A stretch of DNA of 5,585 bases from a bacterium (GTDB lineage Bacteria > JAMCPX01), in contig DAHXOM010000093.1 in assembly GCA_027364825.1 (NCBI GenBank), positions 1-5,585 on the forward strand, read 5' to 3'. A program made the position numbers and the translations under genes. Of this stretch, positions 1 to 5,585 are shown piece after piece (position 1 is the stretch's first letter; each line of letters opens with the position of its first letter). The notes under the pieces were generated by a model. It was not told where the DNA came from. It was given only the letters and a program-made list of their open reading frames with translations, and did no database searches.

Positions 1-1393
1 TATTCATCGTGTGCTGCGAAAGGCCGTCAACAGCCCATGCCGATTCGGCAATACCCTCAGAAAGGCTCGGGTGCGCGAAGACGGTCCTTCTCAGTTCGTC
101 AACCGTCATCTCGCCGGCAATACCTCCGGCAAATACGGAAATGAGTTCATACGCGGACTCTCCCGCAATGGAAGCTCCGAGCACAAGCCCGTACCTCTTG
201 TCCGCTATAATTTTTATAAAACCCGAAGGCTCCCCATGAACGAGCGCCATGGGACTATTGGCCAGATCGAAGACCCCGACCTTTACGTCCCTGCCTGCTT
301 TCTGTGCCGATTTTTCATCCATGCCGACCATGGCGACCGGGGGTTTCGAATAAACGACCGACGGTACGAGTGCCGGCTCAAAGAGCTTCTGTGCACCGAG
401 CATATTCTCGACCGCTATCATGCCCTGGTGGAATGCAGCATGCGCAAGGAGTTTTAGACCGTTAACATCCCCTGCGGCATAGATGTTGTCCACGCTGGTA
501 CGCATGGCCATGTTTACATCGATCCAGCCTTTCGAGGTTGACACACCGATGCCATCCAACCCGAGCCCCGCAGTATTCGGCTTTCTTCCCGTGACAACAA
601 ATACCCTGTCGGTATCCAGTGCTGCGGTGTCACCTGCATGACTTCCGGAAGAAGGCTGAAGTCCGAGTTTAATACCTTTCGCTGATGATGATAGCGCCGT
701 TGCTTTATGGGAAAGGATGATATCTATACCCATGCCTTCCATGATATTTTTTGCATAGGAACTGATGTCCGGATCCATAAACGGCAGGAGCCTGTCCATA
801 AATTCCACGATAACGACCTTCTTTGTCCCGAACGACTTGAGTATGGTTGCGTATTCGATGCCGATGGCCCCGCCTCCTATGATGGCGGCACTTTCAGGTA
901 CACTTTGCATGGTAAAAATGCCGTCGCTCGAAAGGACCCCGTCCAGATGAATGCCCTCAATATCGGGTATCGAAGGGGTTGATCCGGATGCAACAAGAAC
1001 AAACCTCGCACGAACGGTCTGTTTGTCATTTATTTTCAAGGTGTACCGGTCGATAAATTGAGCTTTGCCTTTTATGATATCGACCTTGTTTGAATCAAGC
1101 AGGGCCTTTATGCCCGCCCTTATATAAACCACGACATCGTTCATCCTTGAAATGGCTGATTTGAGGTTAAGCTTATAGTTTATATCAAGACCCATATCTG
1201 TCCATTTCCCGGATGACAGTATCGGTGATGCGACCTCAAGCAATGATTTGGTCGGTATACATCCCCGGTTCGTACACACACCGCCGAGTTCATCCATTTC
1301 AATGACAGCGGTCTTCGCACCAAGCTGGGCAGCCCGTATGCCTGCCAGGTATCCGGCAGGTCCTCCTCCGATTATGCAGATATCATAATCCAT
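1..1393 (-). CDS. lpdA: Dihydrolipoamide dehydrogenase (E3), 3' end cut by the window edge
   Basis: This is the FAD-dependent E3 that reoxidises dihydrolipoyl-E2 with NAD+; it is cytoplasmic and part of the dehydrogenase complex. I translated the strand by hand: one frame stays open for 464 codons from the ATG at 1393 to base 2, with no stop. Visible motifs: the N-terminal FAD-binding GGGPAG at residues 9-14; the redox-active disulfide Cys40-Cys45 in GGVCTNRGCIPTK; the NAD-binding GGGAIG at 173-178; the second FAD contact YAAGDV at 305-310; and the C-terminal catalytic pair His441/Glu446 in HPSLSE. Family members are about 460-475 residues, so only a few residues are missing. The start lies 2 bp after the E2 stop, with a GGGAG ribosome site inside the E2 gene, implying co-translation. 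Oddity: the usual YTxPE signature of the dimerisation domain reads YSKPP (residues 348-352). Family is certain; assignment to this complex rests on position. Confidence 0.96.
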   Translation of the reverse strand, partial: MDYDICIIGGGPAGYLAGIRAAQLGAKTAVIEMDELGGVCTNRGCIPTKSLLEVASPILSSGKWTDMGLDINYKLNLKSAISRMNDVVVYIRAGIKALLDSNKVDIIKGKAQFIDRYTLKINDKQTVRARFVLVASGSTPSIPDIEGIHLDGVLSSDGIFTMQSVPESAAIIGGGAIGIEYATILKSFGTKKVVIVEFMDRLLPFMDPDISSYAKNIMEGMGIDIILSHKATALSSSAKGIKLGLQPSSGSHAGDTAALDTDRVFVVTGRKPNTAGLGLDGIGVSTSKGWIDVNMAMRTSVDNIYAAGDVNGLKLLAHAAFHQGMIAVENMLGAQKLFEPALVPSVVYSKPPVAMVGMDEKSAQKAGRDVKVGVFDLANSPMALVHGEPSGFIKIIADKRYGLVLGASIAGESAYELISVFAGGIAGEMTVDELRRTVFAHPSLSEGIAESAWAVDGLSQHTMN

Positions 1394-1395
1394 AC

Positions 1396-2760
1396 CTATG
1401 CTCCCAGTACGATATAAGGATTTTCAATGTACTGTTTTATGGTCAGCAGGCACTGCGCAGCCGGTGCACCGTCTATAATGCGGTGATCGAACGTAAGGCT
1501 GAGTACCATCGCTGAGGCAACCTCTATCCTGTCATCTATGACCATCGGTTTTTTAAGGATCCTGCCGATGCCGAGGGTTGCGGACTGCGGAGGGTTGATA
1601 ATAGGTGTAAACATATCGATGCCGAAAGCACCGAGGTTGGTAAGCGTAAAAGTGCCCCTCGACAGTTCCTCGAACGTAAGCCTGCCGGTCTTTGCCCTTT
1701 CAATAAGGTCCTTTGATTCCCTGGAGATCTGCACAATGCTCTTCCTGTCGGCATCCGTAATAGCAGGGACGATCAGTCCGCCTTCAATGGCAACACCGAT
1801 ACCCATATTCACGACATGGTAAACCCTGATCCCGTTTTCCTCGAGAGAGGCATTTGCCAGGGGATGCTTTCTGAGAGCCATGGCGACGAGTTTTACCAGT
1901 ATATCGTTTATCGTTACCTTGTCCGACGGATAGGTGAGAGCCATTGCATTCTTGAGCTTCAGCAATTCTTCTGCCACGACCTCCATACCGAGTGTTACCG
2001 GTGCAACCGTCCTTGCGCTGTAACTCATCCTTTCGGCAACGGCATTTCTTATATCCGTGAGCGGCAGTAAGGTTGACTGCGCATCACCTCCTGCTTGGGC
2101 CGGAGCTGCTGACGATTGATACAGGTTGATGACGTCCTGTGCGTATATCTTCCTGTCGCCGGTCGATTGTGTCACCTGCTGCATTTCTATGCCGTGTTCC
2201 TGTGCGAGTTTTTTCGCATACGGCGTTGCGGGTAGAGGAGGAGCTTCCGTAGGCCTGCTCTTTACCTCCTCCGGCTTGAAGTTCATGATGTCCGATTCCG
2301 TGATCCGTCCGCCGGGTCCTGTGCCTCTTACCCTCGCGAGGTCTATACCTTTTTCCTTTGCAAGCCTTTTTGCAGCAGGACTCGCTTTGACCTCACTGCC
2401 CGGGAGTGTCTCTGCAGGGCCAGCCTTCAGACCTGCTTCTGCGTCATTCCGGGCAGCGGGAAGGTCCATGCCCTTTTTATCGATCTCATAGACCGGAGGT
2501 TTTATATCGGGCAGGGGTTCATCCTTTTCTCCCATAAGCCCTACAATACCGGACACCGGGACAACAGCACCGGGCTGCGCATAGATAATCCTTAAATATC
2601 CCGTAGCCTTTGCCTCAACGTCTATGGTGACCTTCTCCGTAGAGATCTGGAACAGCGGTTCGCCTTCCCGTACAGGATCACCCGGTTGTTTATACCATTT
2701 GATGATCTTTCCCTTTTTCATAACAAGCCCGAGCTTGGGCATCAAAACGTTTGAGATCAT
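1396..2760 (-). CDS. acoC: Dihydrolipoamide acyltransferase (E2), acetoin dehydrogenase-like, with two subunit-binding domains
   Basis: This is the core E2 subunit: it carries the acyl group on lipoyl-lysine and transfers it to CoA. The protein is 454 residues. Order: a lipoyl domain at about 2-78 with the lipoylation site Lys43 in STEKVT; a charged linker; a peripheral subunit-binding domain at about 124-160 (SPAAKRLAKEKGID, then GTGPGGRI); a second, more diverged one at about 176-213 (TPYAKKLAQEHGIE, where the glycine loop is reduced to STGDRKI); an Ala/Gly/Gln-rich linker; and the catalytic domain from about 230 to the end. The acyltransferase motif HRIIDG is at 426-431, giving His426 and Asp430, and the GTFTLTNLGAFGID stretch is intact. 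The ATG at 2760 is preceded by GAGGTGA with suitable spacing. The lipoyl segment MPKLGLVMKKG resembles AcoC-type E2s, but pyruvate or other 2-oxoacid E2s are not excluded. It follows E1 beta after 120 bp and is nearly fused to E3. Confidence 0.93.
   Translation of the reverse strand: MISNVLMPKLGLVMKKGKIIKWYKQPGDPVREGEPLFQISTEKVTIDVEAKATGYLRIIYAQPGAVVPVSGIVGLMGEKDEPLPDIKPPVYEIDKKGMDLPAARNDAEAGLKAGPAETLPGSEVKASPAAKRLAKEKGIDLARVRGTGPGGRITESDIMNFKPEEVKSRPTEAPPLPATPYAKKLAQEHGIEMQQVTQSTGDRKIYAQDVINLYQSSAAPAQAGGDAQSTLLPLTDIRNAVAERMSYSARTVAPVTLGMEVVAEELLKLKNAMALTYPSDKVTINDILVKLVAMALRKHPLANASLEENGIRVYHVVNMGIGVAIEGGLIVPAITDADRKSIVQISRESKDLIERAKTGRLTFEELSRGTFTLTNLGAFGIDMFTPIINPPQSATLGIGRILKKPMVIDDRIEVASAMVLSLTFDHRIIDGAPAAQCLLTIKQYIENPYIVLGA
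1401..1405 (-). promoter_or_regulatory. Ribosome binding site of E3, inside the last codons of E2
   Basis: Read on the minus strand, GGGAG lies 7 nt before the ATG at 1393, within the final Leu-Gly-Ala codons of E2. It fixes the E3 start and suggests translational coupling of the two genes, whose stop and start are separated by only 2 bp. Confidence 0.7.
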
Positions 2761-2816
2761 GCGGTCACCTCTCTATCAATTCGTCAGAATAATGAAATAA
2801 TTCTCTTGTATCGGTG

Positions 2817-2853
2817 GATTGCTTCGCGGCATCACCATGCCGCCCGCAATGAC
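2817..2853. repeat. Half copy of the MITE-family inverted repeat, with a perfect internal hairpin
   Basis: This segment starts with GATTGCTTC and ends with CGCAATGAC, the same boundary words as one arm of the element at 3894-4015. Its interior differs: GCGGCAT (2826-2832) and ATGCCGC (2837-2843) form a perfect 7-bp GC-rich stem with a CACC loop. It sits in the 120-bp gap between E1 beta and E2 and would be transcribed with the operon. No T-run follows the stem on the minus strand, so it is not a classical terminator. It could act as an mRNA processing or stability element; that is inference. Confidence 0.65.
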
Positions 2854-2880
2854 ACCATCGGAAAACACCCATCATATCCG

Positions 2881-3858
2881 TCATCCGAGCATCTGTTTTA
2901 CTGCTGCGGCTATACTGTCCTCGGTCGGGTACATTGCTTCTTCAAGAACAGGAGAAAACGGTATGGGACAATCCATTCCACCCAGCCTTTTGATCGGCGC
3001 ATCAAGATAATCGAGTGCCTCTTCAGCCACCCGTGCAGCAATCTCGGCACCGATACCGCCTGTCCTTGCACCTTCCTCGACAGTCATAAGCCTTTTTGTT
3101 TTTTTAAGCGAATTTATTATTGTTTCCATGTCCAGAGGATTCAGGGTCATGGGATCGACAACCTCTACTTCTATACCTTCACCTGCAAGCATATCCGCAG
3201 CCATTAAAGCCTTCTTGACCATTGCAAGCACAGCCACGATCGTTATATCCTTACCTTTTCTCTTAACATCAGCCTTACCAAACGGTATGGTATAGTCACC
3301 GTCAGGGACATCACCACCTTCGTAGTACAGCATCTTATGTTCGAAAAACAGCACAGGATCATCGCTCCGTATGGCTGTTTTCAACAATCCTTTCATATCG
3401 TACGGTGTAGAAGGTACTGCGATCCTTATTCCCGGTATATGCATGAACAGTGCTTCCGGGCTCTGGGAGTGCTGTGCACCCGCAGACAAGCCGGCACCGG
3501 ACGGTGTCCTGATAACCATGGGGACCTTTGCCTGGCCGCCGGTCATGAACCTTGCCTTTGCCATGGTGTTGACGATCGGGTCCATTGCATCCATAAGGAA
3601 ATCCGCAAACATGATCTCTGCAACAGGTCTCATGCCGGTCAGGGCCGCGCCAATGGCGGCTCCGACAATCGCGTTCTCGCTTATGGGCGTATTCCGTACC
3701 CGCTCGGCTCCGAATTCTTCGATAAGCCCGTCGGTAACGCCGAATGTCGCCTGCTCAAGGTCCTCACCGAGCAAAAACACGGATTTGTCTCTTCTCATTT
3801 CTTCTATCAAAGCATAGCGTATTGCATCTTTCCCGGTTATTAATTTCATCTCTGCCAT
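2881..3858 (-). CDS. acoB: ThDP-dependent dehydrogenase E1 component, beta subunit (acetoin dehydrogenase-like)
   Basis: This is the beta subunit of the alpha2beta2 E1 enzyme, which binds thiamine diphosphate together with E1 alpha and performs the cleavage and reductive acylation of lipoyl-E2. The 325 residues match the usual 320-340 of free-standing E1 beta. The pyrimidine-binding transketolase-like domain spans about 4-180 and the C-terminal transketolase domain about 195-315. Visible conserved points: LLGEDL at 29-34; PISENAIVG at 58-66 containing the cofactor-activating Glu61; and GAQHSQSPEA at 127-136 with His130. The C-terminal VVDPMTLNPLD departs from the more common VIDLRTLxPLD. The ATG at 3858 has a strong AGGAGGT ribosome site (3863-3869) immediately upstream. 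It lies 270 bp after E1 alpha, unusually far for paired E1 subunits, the gap being filled by repeats. Pyruvate or branched-chain E1 beta are alternatives for substrate, not for family. Confidence 0.94.
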   Translation of the reverse strand: MAEMKLITGKDAIRYALIEEMRRDKSVFLLGEDLEQATFGVTDGLIEEFGAERVRNTPISENAIVGAAIGAALTGMRPVAEIMFADFLMDAMDPIVNTMAKARFMTGGQAKVPMVIRTPSGAGLSAGAQHSQSPEALFMHIPGIRIAVPSTPYDMKGLLKTAIRSDDPVLFFEHKMLYYEGGDVPDGDYTIPFGKADVKRKGKDITIVAVLAMVKKALMAADMLAGEGIEVEVVDPMTLNPLDMETIINSLKKTKRLMTVEEGARTGGIGAEIAARVAEEALDYLDAPIKRLGGMDCPIPFSPVLEEAMYPTEDSIAAAVKQMLG

Positions 3859-3893
3859 AATTACCTCCTCTTACTCATGAGTTTTAAATTTGA

Positions 3894-4015
3894 CAGACTG
3901 TTGAAAACAGCCCTGCACGTCATTGCGAGGAATGAAATGACGAAGCAATCCCTCTATAAAGCTAGATTGCTTCACTTCATTCGCAATGACGACAATCCGA
4001 GTTTTCCCACAGCCT
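3894..4015. mobile_element. MITE-like non-autonomous element with nested inverted repeats
   Basis: The element is about 121 bp and encodes no plausible protein. The outer ends are imperfect inverted repeats: AGACTGTTGAAAAC from 3895 against AGGCTGTGGGAAAAC (reverse complement of 4001-4015). Inside them, CGTCATTGCG (from 3918) pairs with CGCAATGACG (ending at 3991), and GAAGCAATC (ending at 3950) pairs with GATTGCTTC (3965-3973); the two arms differ by a 6-base indel in the middle. The loop between arms is about 14 nt. A 5-bp direct repeat, TTTGA, lies at 3889-3893 and 4016-4020 and may be a target-site duplication. Elements with these words are widespread in some anaerobic bacterial genomes (from memory). 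Transcribed with the operon it would fold into a long hairpin between E1 alpha and E1 beta. Confidence 0.75.
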
Positions 4016-4017
4016 TT

Positions 4018-4125
4018 TGAATCTTGAATTTCTTTCGTCATATCGAATCTTGAATCTTGAATTTTGAGTCTTGAATTTCTTCTATACTTTGTCATATTGA
4101 ATCTTGAGTTTTGAGTCTTGAATTT
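4018..4125. repeat. Heptanucleotide tandem repeat array, consensus TGAATYT, in three clusters
   Basis: Eleven 7-bp units such as TGAATCT, TGAATTT, TGAGTCT and TGAGTTT can be read in phase: two at 4018-4031, five at 4044-4078 and four at 4098-4125. The clusters are separated by near-identical spacers (CTTTCGTCATAT at 4032-4043 and CTTTGTCATAT at 4087-4097), and CTTCTATAC follows both larger clusters (4079-4087 and 4126-4134). This gives two long direct copies at 4032-4087 and 4087-4134 that differ mainly in heptamer number. The second CTTCTATAC contains the E1 alpha stop codon. Two further heptamer-like units, TGAGTTT and TAAATTT, lie at 3878-3891 on the other side of the MITE. Confidence 0.8.
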
Positions 4126-4128
4126 CTT

Positions 4129-5085
4129 CTATACATACACATTTGCCGTAAGGTTTAATGGATCGGGTGTCGGGCTCTGTGCTGCAAATTTAACGGCATC
4201 TTCTATCTCCTTCAGAATTTTATGTTCAATGGGATCGATTTCCGTGCCCTTGACCTTAAATTCCTTCAAGAGTTTTGCTTTAAAGAGCTTTAGAGGGTCG
4301 CGTTTTTCCATCCAGTCCTCGACCTCTTCCCTGGTCCTGTATGTTTCAGGGTCGCCGATATGATGACCATGGAACCTATATGTCTTTGCTTCAATAAGCG
4401 ATGGGCCCTTACCGTCCCGTGCCCTTTTAACAGCCTCTGTTACTGCATCATAAACAGCCAGGACATCCTGGCCGTCGACGATGACACCCGGCATATCGTA
4501 GGCCTTGGCCCTGACAGCTATGTCCTTAATCTTCATATGCTTTGCCAGCGGCGTTGCCTCGCCGTATAGATTATTCTCACAGATAAATATATTCGGCAGC
4601 GCCCATAAAGAAGCAAGGTTCATTGCTTCATGAAACTTGCCCTGATTTGTAGCGCCGTCTCCGAAGAATGTCAGGACAACCTTATTATTATGCTGAAGCT
4701 TGGCTGACAGGGCAGCACCGTTTGCAACGATAATCCCTGCGGCAACAATGCCGTTCGCGCCAAGACTCCCGACACTCATTTCCGTGATATGGAGGCATCC
4801 GCCCCTGCCCTTGCAGCTCCCTGTTTCTCTTGCAAACAATTCCGCCATCATGCGATCCGTTCTTCCACCCTTTGCTATAAGGTTGGCATGCCCTCTGTGT
4901 GTGGAGCCTATGTTGTCATCGGGTTTTAGGGCGGCACAGGCACCTGCGGAAACAGCTTCCTGACCGGAGCCGAGGTGAATAAACCCCGGTATATTGCCGT
5001 CTTCGAACTGCCTTTTTACCTCTTCCTCAAACGTCCTTATCCTGAACATGGTCTCATAAAGACCAAGTAAAAAACCTTTTTCCAC
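4129..5085 (-). CDS. acoA: ThDP-dependent dehydrogenase E1 component, alpha subunit (acetoin dehydrogenase-like)
   Basis: This is the alpha subunit of E1, providing the thiamine diphosphate/Mg2+ binding motif. It has 318 residues, close to AcoA-type proteins and shorter than many PdhA or branched-chain E1 alpha chains. Visible: GFIHLGSGQEA at 34-44; THRGHAN at 62-68; CKGRGGCLHITE at 91-102; LGANGIVAAGI at 108-118; and the ThDP motif from GDG (142-144) to ENN (170-172). The late HGHHIGDPETYR stretch (239-250) belongs to the phosphorylation-loop region of the family. The start is GTG at 5085, chosen because AAAGGAGGT lies directly upstream; the first internal ATG is residue 13 (MFRIRT) and would cut into the conserved N-terminus. 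The TAG stop lies in a 9-bp word repeated 47 bp downstream. The substrate assignment to acetoin is by resemblance only. Confidence 0.93.
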   Translation of the reverse strand: MEKGFLLGLYETMFRIRTFEEEVKRQFEDGNIPGFIHLGSGQEAVSAGACAALKPDDNIGSTHRGHANLIAKGGRTDRMMAELFARETGSCKGRGGCLHITEMSVGSLGANGIVAAGIIVANGAALSAKLQHNNKVVLTFFGDGATNQGKFHEAMNLASLWALPNIFICENNLYGEATPLAKHMKIKDIAVRAKAYDMPGVIVDGQDVLAVYDAVTEAVKRARDGKGPSLIEAKTYRFHGHHIGDPETYRTREEVEDWMEKRDPLKLFKAKLLKEFKVKGTEIDPIEHKILKEIEDAVKFAAQSPTPDPLNLTANVYV

Positions 5086-5088
5086 GAT

Positions 5089-5097
5089 ACCTCCTTT
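5089..5097 (-). promoter_or_regulatory. Strong ribosome binding site deciding the GTG start of E1 alpha
   Basis: On the minus strand AAAGGAGGT is followed after only three bases (ATC) by GTG at 5085. The match to the anti-Shine-Dalgarno sequence is very good while spacing is short. It supports GTG over the downstream ATG as the start. E1 beta uses a similar AGGAGGT with an ATG, so E1 alpha may be tuned by its start codon; that is inference. Confidence 0.7.
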
Positions 5098-5137
5098 AAA
5101 AGCCGATTAATCCTGCTTCCTATTCGTATCAGTCTAC

Positions 5138-5177
5138 AACTCTTTAACTCCGTAACTACTGAACTCTTAAACTTTTC
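5138..5177. repeat. Octanucleotide tandem repeat array, five units of AACTNNNN
   Basis: Five consecutive 8-bp units all begin AACT: AACTCTTT, AACTCCGT, AACTACTG, AACTCTTA and AACTTTTC. On the coding strand each unit ends AGTT. The array fills much of the 90-bp gap between the SCP2 gene and E1 alpha, and its last unit overlaps the SCP2 stop codon (5176-5178). It differs in unit length and sequence from the heptamer array downstream of E1 alpha, but its position at a gene's 3' end is the same. Function is unknown. Confidence 0.65.
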
Positions 5178-5583
5178 ACTCCGGCAATCCCTTTGCCTTC
5201 AGATAATCCTTATATAACTTTATACCTCTCGGCTGGAGCGATGTTAATTTCATGACGCTCGCGATGTTGCCCTCTGTTTTGATCTTCCTCATTGAAAATG
5301 CCCAGACAACATTGAGTTTACCTATATAAAGGTTATGGAACACATCGATGTTCAGTTTCAAAGCTGCCTGCGGTTTTTCGGGATAGCCCTTGGTGATAAC
5401 AACATCCGTGCCGGAGGTGCAGTTGATTGTATACCCAAGCCCGAGATCTATTATCTGCACACCAATAATCATGTTCAGATTCTTCCATCCTTCAAACAAA
5501 GCAGGGTCCGTCTTTGTACTCAAAAGGTACTCATAGAGAAACTCGTCCGCCTTTTGTTTATCGCTTGTATACGGGAATGCCAT
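5176..5583 (-). CDS. SCP2 sterol-binding domain family protein, start at window edge
   Basis: This is a 135-residue cytoplasmic protein with no signal peptide or membrane segment. From about residue 30 to 115 it reads like a sterol carrier protein 2 fold: LFEGWKNLNMIIGVQI, a central strand region, GYPEKPQAALKLNIDVF (67-83), IGKLNVVWAFSMRKIKTEGN (87-106), then ASVMKLTSLQP (108-118). Such proteins bind lipids, fatty acids or acyl-CoA in a hydrophobic cavity; bacterial versions mostly lack defined substrates. The ATG at 5583 is two bases from the window end, so its ribosome site is not visible and a longer N-terminus is possible. It is co-directional with the dehydrogenase genes, 90 bp upstream of E1 alpha, so it may share their transcript, but its role in the pathway is not evident. 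Fold assignment is by motif pattern only. Confidence 0.78.
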   Translation of the reverse strand: MAFPYTSDKQKADEFLYEYLLSTKTDPALFEGWKNLNMIIGVQIIDLGLGYTINCTSGTDVVITKGYPEKPQAALKLNIDVFHNLYIGKLNVVWAFSMRKIKTEGNIASVMKLTSLQPRGIKLYKDYLKAKGLPE

Positions 5584-5585
5584 AC

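Noticed and set aside
11..982. Plus-strand reading frames of up to 148 codons opposite E3
   Set aside because: They are antisense to the continuous 464-codon E3 frame, which has all family motifs; the plus-strand products show no recognisable domain.
2826..2843. Hairpin as a rho-independent terminator between E1 beta and E2
   Set aside because: No U-run follows the stem on the transcribed strand, and the downstream E2 and E3 genes have no obvious promoter of their own.
2806..3843. Plus-strand frames rich in Cys and His opposite E1 beta
   Set aside because: They lie antisense to a fully conserved gene; their composition is a by-product of its codons.
3873..3882. Perfect palindrome ACTCATGAGT just upstream of the E1 beta ribosome site, as an operator
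   Set aside because: A single 10-bp palindrome in AT-rich repeat-derived DNA is not enough evidence for a regulator site.
3871..4095. A 74-codon minus-strand reading frame between E1 beta and E1 alpha
   Set aside because: It is made entirely of the MITE and heptamer repeats; its translation (VIANEVKQS, LLRHFIPRND) is the familiar spurious product of this repeat family, and its 3' end abuts the E1 beta ribosome site.
3878..4134. CRISPR array
   Set aside because: The units are 7 bp with no unique spacers of 30-40 bp and no cas genes nearby.
5098..5140. A sigma-70 promoter for E1 alpha in the 90-bp gap (TTGTAG as a -35)
   Set aside because: No convincing TATAAT-like -10 at proper spacing; the match is too weak to report.

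Overview
The window carries one minus-strand gene cluster. In transcription order (high to low coordinates) it encodes a small SCP2 (sterol carrier protein 2) fold protein, then all four parts of a thiamine-diphosphate/lipoate-dependent 2-oxoacid-type dehydrogenase complex: E1 alpha, E1 beta, E2 and E3. The complex most resembles the acetoin dehydrogenase (Aco) group: a short E1 alpha of 318 residues, a separate E1 beta, an E2 with one N-terminal lipoyl domain, and a dedicated E3 dihydrolipoamide dehydrogenase at the end. Acetoin as substrate is an inference from family resemblance; pyruvate or another 2-oxoacid cannot be excluded from sequence alone.

Layout: SCP2 protein 5176-5583 (start at the window edge); 90-bp gap with an octamer repeat array; E1 alpha 4129-5085 (GTG start); 270-bp gap filled by a heptamer repeat array and a MITE-like inverted-repeat element; E1 beta 2881-3858; 120-bp gap with a hairpin-forming half copy of the same inverted-repeat family; E2 1396-2760; then, after only 2 bp, E3 from 1393 running off the window at base 1. 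The E3 frame is open for 464 codons and probably lacks only its last few residues and stop codon. No convincing gene lies on the plus strand.

How the genes work together: E1 alpha and beta form the ThDP-dependent heterotetramer that cleaves the substrate and passes the acyl group to the lipoyl lysine of E2. E2 transfers it to CoA, and E3, docked on E2, reoxidises the dihydrolipoyl group with FAD and NAD+. The role of the SCP2 protein beside them is unknown.

The most unusual content is in the gaps. Each of the three sizeable gaps holds a different kind of short repeat: an 8-bp array, a 7-bp array with a 121 to 122-bp MITE apparently inserted in it, and a half MITE. The rest is a conventional catabolic operon. 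The organism is probably a moderate-GC Gram-negative anaerobe, perhaps of the former Deltaproteobacteria or Nitrospirota, because repeats with CGTCATTGCG / GAAGCAATC ends are common there. That assignment is from memory and is weak.
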